Assembly: GCF_000168715.1 (NCBI RefSeq)
Contig: NZ_AASE01000008.1
Coordinates: 22,881 to 86,880, forward strand
Reading direction: 5' to 3'
DNA length: 64,000 bases
Source: Chlorobium ferrooxidans DSM 13031
GTDB taxonomy: Bacteria > Bacteroidota > Chlorobiia > Chlorobiales > Chlorobiaceae
Made by a program: the position numbers and the translations under genes. Below are positions 58,601 to 64,000 of the stretch, one piece after another (position 1 is the stretch's first letter; every line of letters starts with the position of its first letter). Below the pieces are notes generated by a model. That model did not search any database. It had not been told where the DNA came from and saw only the letters and a program-made list of their open reading frames with translations.

Positions 58601-59755
58601 TCAGTTGGCAAAGGTGATATTGAGGTTGCCTCCTGCAAAATCAGCGCCTTCGGTCTTGCGCCCGACCAGAACATTCGGAAGAATAATGCTCTTGCGGAAG
58701 TTGTTGATATCGACCAGCAGCTCGTCACCCTTGATATTGACATTGAGCTTCGTTACCTCCACGTTGGGCAGATAGAGACTCAGCACATATTTACCATTGA
58801 CTTTCTCCAGAACCTGGGTTCTCTCATTGGAGTAGAGAATATCCGCCGGATTTTTATCACCGAACATCTCCTGACTCAGCACATGAAGGCGGTCGGTATT
58901 GATAATTTCGGCTGTAGACTGTTTCACCTTGAAAATCGGCACCGGATAGAAGCAGTTATCGATCACACCGAGATATTTGGTCTGGATGTCAATCAGACTC
59001 TGAAGGTATGAGTCTGTGGAGCTTGAGGGAAGAATCTTGTTGACTACAGCAGCATCAAGCTTGTAACCGAAAAGATTGAGGTATGTCTGTACACGCAAGG
59101 CCTCCTTGATAACCATATTTTCAGGATTAAGCACAACCCGAAAAGTGGTTATGGACTTATCCTGAAGCATGGCATGAAGCTCTTTCATATGCTCGTTTAC
59201 CTCAGGCATGAGTTTGAAGATATTTTTCTTCGGCATAAACTTGCTCAGAAGCGGTGCGGCAAAACCGATGGCCTTCGAGTGCCAGCCGCCGATCTTGTCG
59301 GAATACCAGCCATAGGATTCCGGCATGCCAAGCAGTCTCATGGTCTCGCCAGTCGGCGCAGCATCAACAACAACAACATCATAATCTCCTGACTTGGCCG
59401 CCTTCCAGATATAACGAAGACTGATCATCTCCTCCATTCCAGGCATGATAGCAAGCTCTTCAGCGACCACCTCATTGGCACCGTCATGCATTAAAATAGA
59501 AGAGAAATAAGAGTAGAGTTCATTCCAGTTCTCCCTGATTTCGGCAAGAACATTAACCTCCATGGCAAAGAGGTTCTTTTCAACTTCCAATGGTGTAGAG
59601 GAGAGCTCAACACTGAACGCATCGGCAAGGCTGTGAGCAACATCGGTGCTCATAATCAAAACCCGTTGTCCTCTTCGGGCAATTGCAGTCGCAGTTGAGG
59701 CTGAAACGGTGGTTTTCCCTACCCCTCCTTTACCCAAGTAAAGAATAATTCTCAT
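58601..59755 (-). CDS. ArsA/Get3-family ATPase
   Basis: Deviant Walker [10 protein letters not shown] is near residues 8-16, with the family motif [16 protein letters not shown] near 36-51 and [17 protein letters not shown] near 130-146. About 90 C-terminal residues ([20 protein letters not shown] near 324-343) form a small beta-sandwich like an HSP20 domain, as in other bacterial ArsA relatives. No arsenic genes are nearby. Two ArsA genes surround csmCA, which suggests a role in handling or delivering chlorosome proteins. Confidence 0.9.
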   Translation of the reverse strand: MRIILYLGKGGVGKTTVSASTATAIARRGQRVLIMSTDVAHSLADAFSVELSSTPLEVEKNLFAMEVNVLAEIRENWNELYSYFSSILMHDGANEVVAEELAIMPGMEEMISLRYIWKAAKSGDYDVVVVDAAPTGETMRLLGMPESYGWYSDKIGGWHSKAIGFAAPLLSKFMPKKNIFKLMPEVNEHMKELHAMLQDKSITTFRVVLNPENMVIKEALRVQTYLNLFGYKLDAAVVNKILPSSSTDSYLQSLIDIQTKYLGVIDNCFYPVPIFKVKQSTAEIINTDRLHVLSQEMFGDKNPADILYSNERTQVLEKVNGKYVLSLYLPNVEVTKLNVNIKGDELLVDINNFRKSIILPNVLVGRKTEGADFAGGNLNITFAN

Positions 59756-59823
59756 GTTGGTAATAAAACTATTGAGTGGAGTTGATCTTGATTGAATGCT
59801 TGTTATCGATGTTCAGACCTCTG

Positions 59824-61374
59824 TTACCCGTCATCCTCATCAGGGAGGCGAATAGCAGCAAAAGCTGCGGCTATCTCATCAGGATCCGGCATATTTTCAG
59901 CGCCCGGTTGTTCCGGAGATTTCCCCTCTTTTTTCCCCTCTTCGGGAACAATACTGATTTTTTTTCTTGCCGTACCGGCACCATTCTCTCCTGAAAGCTT
60001 TGGAGCAACACGTTCAGGCGTGGCGTTTCCCTGAACAGAGTCATCGGTATGCAACATGTGCCTGACAATAGCCGGCTGGTTTTCGTCAAGAGTTTGAATG
60101 GATATGCTCTTGCGTTTCGGCATAGCATCATCATCATCGAGATCGGCAAAAGAGCGGCCGCTCTTGGTGCCGGATGCTGATGAAACGGTAGTTACTTTTC
60201 CCGATGAAGTGTCCCGGCCGAAACAGTCATCATTCCGGGTAGCACCATCTTCACTGCTGATCTTGATCTTCTTTCTTTGACCGGTTGCCTCGTCATCATC
60301 AAAAGGATCGCGACGATCTGAGCGTGAAGAGTCTCTGGAAGATCCAGAATTGGAACTGCCCTTTTGAGAATTTTTCTTCGGTGAACCGCCAAAACTGGAA
60401 GAGAGCTTCATAAGCTTGCTTACCGAACCGATCATGCCGTCATTGCGGACAGCTGTCTTGACGATATTCATGATGAAACGCTCGGCCTGGGGATTATCCG
60501 ATATACTGGTAAGCAGTTCGGTGATAGCCGAAAGCATTCCCGGCACATGCTGCAGGTCACTGCGCAGCTGATCACGAAGCTTGAAGGGTGCATCTCCAAC
60601 CAGATCCTTCAGGGATTCAACAACTCGTTTCAGTGAAGCCGGATCCGTGGGAAGAATGTTTTCAAGCCCCTTGAGTGCGTCAGCCGGAGAAAACCCTCCC
60701 TGCCCATGTTCCTGACCATGCGATACACCTAAAGGGGGCATTCCGGGCTGCTGAGCGCGCTCGGAGGGAGGATAACCCATATTTGCCTTGTACTGTTCAA
60801 GCAGATCCTGACCATAGCCGATATGGCTCTCCTGCTGGGCCGGATCCGGTGCTGCTAATCGAAGCGTAATAATCTGGGGAATACAAACACTGCGAGCTGC
60901 TCTCAGGACTTCATCAGCAACTTCGTCCGGCAGGTTTTTACGGAAATTAAGGCCGAGATGCTCTTCAATGATCGACTCAATCACCGTATGCAGTTTTGAG
61001 ATCTGTTCGGCTTCACGCAGTTCAACCATGTCAAAAATCACATAGACAGGATCTTTGTCCTCCCTGCGGATTTTCAGATTGAGCGTTGCAAAATCATGAT
61101 CTTTATTGCGGCTGTTGACTGAAACCGTACCAAGATCAAATCTGTCGAGGAAGTCTTTTGCAGAACCCCGTGCCCAAAGATAAACCGCCTTGTCGGTATA
61201 GATCAGATAGTCCTGAAATGCAATATTACCGACACGTTCCTGATGTGATTCATAAAAGACCCCGTCAAAAAATGCAATGGCATTCTCCCCTGCATTCATA
61301 AGGCCTTTCTGAAAAAACTCGGTTATATCACTCTGCTCGGTCTGCCCTGAAACATACAAAGATATATTAGCCAT
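59824..61374 (-). CDS. Unknown 516-residue protein between ArsA and csmA
   Basis: The first 150 residues are compact and may be a PH-like domain (FFDGVFYESHQERVGNIAFQ, then YLIYTDKAVYLWARG). The middle is helical (VKTAVRNDGMIGSVSKLMKL). The last 170 residues are low complexity (many S, D, R) and carry three short repeats with a common core: QRKKIKISSEDG, PKRKSISIQTLDE and ARKKISIVPEEG. I recognise no family. It sits between csmA and an ArsA ATPase on the same strand, so a chlorosome-related role is plausible. Confidence 0.7.
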   Translation of the reverse strand: MANISLYVSGQTEQSDITEFFQKGLMNAGENAIAFFDGVFYESHQERVGNIAFQDYLIYTDKAVYLWARGSAKDFLDRFDLGTVSVNSRNKDHDFATLNLKIRREDKDPVYVIFDMVELREAEQISKLHTVIESIIEEHLGLNFRKNLPDEVADEVLRAARSVCIPQIITLRLAAPDPAQQESHIGYGQDLLEQYKANMGYPPSERAQQPGMPPLGVSHGQEHGQGGFSPADALKGLENILPTDPASLKRVVESLKDLVGDAPFKLRDQLRSDLQHVPGMLSAITELLTSISDNPQAERFIMNIVKTAVRNDGMIGSVSKLMKLSSSFGGSPKKNSQKGSSNSGSSRDSSRSDRRDPFDDDEATGQRKKIKISSEDGATRNDDCFGRDTSSGKVTTVSSASGTKSGRSFADLDDDDAMPKRKSISIQTLDENQPAIVRHMLHTDDSVQGNATPERVAPKLSGENGAGTARKKISIVPEEGKKEGKSPEQPGAENMPDPDEIAAAFAAIRLPDEDDG

Positions 61375-61594
61375 TAACCCCTCTACCCGTTCACTTAACT
61401 CTTAATGGGACGTTGAAGCGAAATCTATTAAAATTTTAGAATAAACAGAAATTACTGATCCACAGAGCCTGTAAGCCCTCGTGATCAGTAATGGAACTCA
61501 AAAGAGATTTACGGCCGGAAAGCCGCCAGGAAAAAGCTCATGGAAAGAGCTGACTTTGTTTTCAGCTTCTGCTAAGGCTTGACACAAATAAAAA

Positions 61595-61627
61595 AAGGCA
61601 GTGAAACATTAAACTTTTCACTGCCTT
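61595..61627 (-). terminator. Terminator of csmA
   Basis: AAGGCAGTGAAA (61595-61606) pairs with TTTCACTGCCTT (61616-61627). On the minus strand a run of T follows at once. It lies just downstream of the csmA stop codon. Confidence 0.9.
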
Positions 61628-61650
61628 GAAGAAAGAGGATCTTTATCTGC

Positions 61651-61893
61651 TTACTTCGCAAACTTTGAAGCAACTTCTTTTGAAGGAACAGCATAACCTG
61701 TAACCTCAGGTGATCCGCCACGAAGGCTTGTGCCTCCGCCCATGCTGCCATATGCATTGCGGTTGATTCTCATGGTGCCTTTGCCCAGTGAATCAAACAG
61801 CATACCAACGGTTTCCCAATGGCCTTCAACCATTACTTCAAAAATGCGGCCGGCTGCAGCCAGGATATCAGTAAAAACGCCACCACCACTCAT
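61651..61893 (-). CDS. csmA: Chlorosome baseplate protein CsmA (precursor)
   Basis: CsmA forms the paracrystalline baseplate of the chlorosome and binds bacteriochlorophyll a that passes energy to the FMO protein. The 80-residue precursor has an amphipathic helix ([20 protein letters not shown]) with the pigment-binding His25, then [20 protein letters not shown]. In Chlorobaculum tepidum about 20 C-terminal residues are removed; here this would leave about 60 and release [20 protein letters not shown]. csmC lies upstream on the same strand, the known csmCA order, and a strong terminator follows. Confidence 0.98.
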   Translation of the reverse strand: MSGGGVFTDILAAAGRIFEVMVEGHWETVGMLFDSLGKGTMRINRNAYGSMGGGTSLRGGSPEVTGYAVPSKEVASKFAK

Positions 61894-62036
61894 AATTCCT
61901 CCTTGGAATTAAATTATTGGAAAGTTAACAGATATTTAAAACAGTATTCTGTAATCAATTTACAGTAATAAACGAAAAAACACAAAAAAAATTACAGGGA
62001 CCAAAACGCAATCATCTGATCAGCAATCAAACGATT

Positions 62037-62456
62037 CTATTTTTTTACCGGTCCTTTCTGAAATGAGCCGGTAAAATTCTTGACTGCAGTCGAGGCTGAA
62101 ACCCCTACATCACCAACTGCAGTTGCTGCATTGCTCGTAGCATTCTCCACCGTTTCAACGGCGTTAGCGTAAAGTTCATTGGCTGTTCTTGAGGCATCCT
62201 TGACGGTAATGGCTACACGGTCAATAGTCTCCCCGACAACTCCACCGGTATTGCCAAGCAGATTACCAATGCCCGAAGCATCAATAACAGCACCAACGGT
62301 ACCGGTTACGGTGTCAAAAAGGCTTCCGGCAAGGTTCAACCCCCCCACTACTGCGCTCTGTCCGGTCAAGAGAACACTTTCGGCAAGAAAAGTCAGGCGA
62401 TCAGTAAATTCAAGTTCCTTGAAATCCTTACGCAGTTTCTGGTACGATTCCGACAT
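62037..62456 (-). CDS. csmC: Chlorosome envelope protein CsmC
   Basis: Envelope protein of the CsmC/CsmD group. The polar N-terminus ([20 protein letters not shown]) leads into a long hydrophobic, Gly/Val-rich middle ([20 protein letters not shown] near 34-53, then [20 protein letters not shown]) and a charged, Ala-rich C-terminal half with coiled-coil-like spacing. Length 139 suits CsmC. A GGAGGGAAAT ribosome site precedes the ATG on the minus strand. About 140 bp separate it from csmA, with which it probably forms one transcript. Confidence 0.92.
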   Translation of the reverse strand: MSESYQKLRKDFKELEFTDRLTFLAESVLLTGQSAVVGGLNLAGSLFDTVTGTVGAVIDASGIGNLLGNTGGVVGETIDRVAITVKDASRTANELYANAVETVENATSNAATAVGDVGVSASTAVKNFTGSFQKGPVKK

Positions 62457-62579
62457 ATTTCCCTCCTTGGAAATGAGGCCGCAAAGCTGAGCCCCTGTTA
62501 TGATATATAGCTAACAAGATTATGTGAAAACAAGTTAAACATAAAAATCATCCGAAGCAAGCACTCTCGTACTACCCCG

Positions 62580-63812
62580 TCAAGCACGCTGATTGTGATT
62601 ACTTTTAGACTCATTTTGCAGACGGTTCTGCTCATTCCGGTCAAGATCAAAAGGAATATGGAGCCATTTATCCTTGAAAACAGCATTGCCCGGCTCAAGC
62701 CCGGTAAGACTGATTGGAAGCGTGATGATTTTCCGCTGATTACCGATCTGGACATAGAGCTCATCACCGGTAACCCAGACATCAATATCAACAGGATTGG
62801 CAAACATCAGCTTCAGCTGAACCTCATACACATCCTTGATTCTGACAAACTTGATCGGCGGTTCATCATACATCATGTCCGAAGGATCAGTATCACCATA
62901 CATATCCCTGGCAAAGCGGTCAAGCGCCTCCAGACCGACAATTTCCCGTTCATACATCCTGAGTTTTTTAACCGGTAGCGGAGCAAAACCCTCCTCAATC
63001 TCGCCCAGATACTTCTGCTGAATAGTTTTCCACTTCTCAAGATAGCCACTATCCTCTTCTGTGTCAAGCAACCTGTTGACAAGCACCATATCGACCTTGA
63101 ATCCGTAAAGATTCAGATAGGTCAGAGCCCTCATGGTCTCCTTGATGGACATCTTCTCCGCATTCATGACAAGACGCACCGTTGATTTCACATTATCGGT
63201 AAGGATGTCGCGAATATCCTCAAGTTCATCAAAAACCTGGTCAACCGACTCTATGGCATCTTCAGGAGGTACAAAGTGCGCAATCTTGTCGGACATTTTT
63301 GAAAGCGGCTTGCTGAGCGGGCGGATTATATATTTATTGACATTTTTGATGGCTTTCATTCCCCATGCAAGGGTATCGGGAAGAGAGAGCAGCCGGAGGG
63401 TCTCTCCGGTCGGGGCCGTATCAAGCACCAGTACATCATAAAGGCCGGAGGCTTTATAGCGCTTTATTCTCAAAAGGGAAAAAAGCTCTTCCATACCCGG
63501 AAGAATGGTCATCTCATCGGTCATGACCCCTGAAACACCCTGGGCCATAAACACCTTTGCATAGTACTTCTGAACGGACTGCCAGTTCTGTTTGAGATCC
63601 ACATAGGGGTTGACCTCGATGGCATGCAGGTTCTCCCGGATCTTTGTCGGTTCAGGTCCAAGAGGAAGGTTAAAGGAGTCCGAGAGACTGTGCGCCGGAT
63701 CGGTCGAAAGAATCAGGGTTCGATAACCCATGTCTGACAAACGGACCGCCGTAGCTGCAGATACACTGGTTTTTCCTACCCCGCCTTTACCTGTAAATGT
63801 TAAAATACGCAT
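62580..63812 (-). CDS. ArsA/Get3-family ATPase
   Basis: Second ArsA relative of the window. Deviant Walker [10 protein letters not shown] is near residues 8-16, STDPAHSLSDSFNLPLGPEP near 36-55 and DVLVLDTAPTGETLRLLSLP near 132-151. The C-terminal 80 residues have an HSP20-like beta-sandwich (VQLKLMFANPVDIDVWVTGD near 332-351) and a polar tail. ATG 63812 is used because it gives the clean [15 protein letters not shown] opening; 15 codons upstream look non-coding. It is upstream of csmC on the same strand. Confidence 0.9.
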   Translation of the reverse strand: MRILTFTGKGGVGKTSVSAATAVRLSDMGYRTLILSTDPAHSLSDSFNLPLGPEPTKIRENLHAIEVNPYVDLKQNWQSVQKYYAKVFMAQGVSGVMTDEMTILPGMEELFSLLRIKRYKASGLYDVLVLDTAPTGETLRLLSLPDTLAWGMKAIKNVNKYIIRPLSKPLSKMSDKIAHFVPPEDAIESVDQVFDELEDIRDILTDNVKSTVRLVMNAEKMSIKETMRALTYLNLYGFKVDMVLVNRLLDTEEDSGYLEKWKTIQQKYLGEIEEGFAPLPVKKLRMYEREIVGLEALDRFARDMYGDTDPSDMMYDEPPIKFVRIKDVYEVQLKLMFANPVDIDVWVTGDELYVQIGNQRKIITLPISLTGLEPGNAVFKDKWLHIPFDLDRNEQNRLQNESKSNHNQRA

Positions 63813-64000
63813 GAACCGAAGTTTGGAATATTTAAAGAATACGGGCAGAGAGTTCAAGATATAACTCTGAGCTTATTCTGCAAAAGATCAAACATACACA
63901 GTTCAATCGATGTTTAAAAATATTATTCCGGCTGTTTTATACCCGTTTTATCAAGTCCGGCCGGCACAGAGTACTTATGGTGCATTATGCGTAAATCTAC
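63813..64000. other. Upstream region of the second ArsA gene, window edge
   Basis: AT-rich sequence with no open frame I can support. It should hold the promoter of the ArsA gene. An ATG near 63988 could begin another plus-strand gene beyond the window, but too little is visible to say. Confidence 0.3.

Overview
The window comes from a green sulfur bacterium (phylum Chlorobi, Chlorobium/Pelodictyon group). The chlorosome genes show this most clearly: csmA and csmC lie side by side on the minus strand (61651-62456), and the CsmA paralogue csmE sits alone at 35556. A fused b6-type cytochrome b with a Rieske protein, a CrtC-type carotenoid hydratase and a cytoplasmic group 3 [NiFe] hydrogenase fit the same lifestyle. 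I cannot name the species from sequence alone.

Layout. 1-4500: the 3' end of an alpha-amylase-family gene converges on petC-petB and crtC. 4600-18400: ordinary housekeeping genes (tRNA-Phe, gltX, ftsH, apt, a MiaB-like methylthiotransferase, rodA, era, cmk-rpsA, ychF), with a half-size TauE-like protein and an HU-like protein behind ftsH. 18400-24400: murI, a small fold-back mobile element inserted at the murI stop codon, ispH, an iron-sulfur flavoprotein, a U32 peptidase and a decayed toxin-antitoxin locus. 24500-28500: the hydrogenase operon hydB-hydG-hydD-hydA. 28500-33300: a four-helix-bundle/zinc-ribbon protein among 9-bp tandem repeats, an FKBP isomerase, MscS, a HemY-like oxidase and a gamma-carbonic-anhydrase-like protein. 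33600-46200: a trypsin-like/TPR protein, csmE, lptB, a B12-binding radical SAM protein, an RRM protein, an HD hydrolase, aroA, rpsU, a zinc-site protein and a cystathionine-beta-synthase homologue that has lost its PLP lysine. 46400-58500: alr, a ComEA-like protein coupled to an unknown protein, asd, recA-dusB, an SDR protein, an M16 protease, tig, nadC-acpS and folB-folK. 58600-63800: two ArsA-type ATPases flank a 516-residue unknown protein and csmC-csmA.

How the genes work together. Photosynthesis and electron flow are represented by the chlorosome envelope proteins, petBC and crtC. The hydrogenase and the nearby iron-sulfur flavoprotein move electrons between NAD(P)H and H2 or a related donor. 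The ArsA/csm cluster suggests that these ATPases and the unknown protein help make or target chlorosome proteins; this rests on position only.

The most unusual items are the lysine-less CBS-like protein (44780-46156), the 142-bp fold-back element whose 4-bp target duplication covers the murI stop codon, the toxin remnant, the hydrogenase large subunit with no C-terminal maturation peptide, 9-bp repeats that enter a coding sequence, and the ArsA/csm cluster. I saw no CRISPR array, prophage or full-length insertion sequence.
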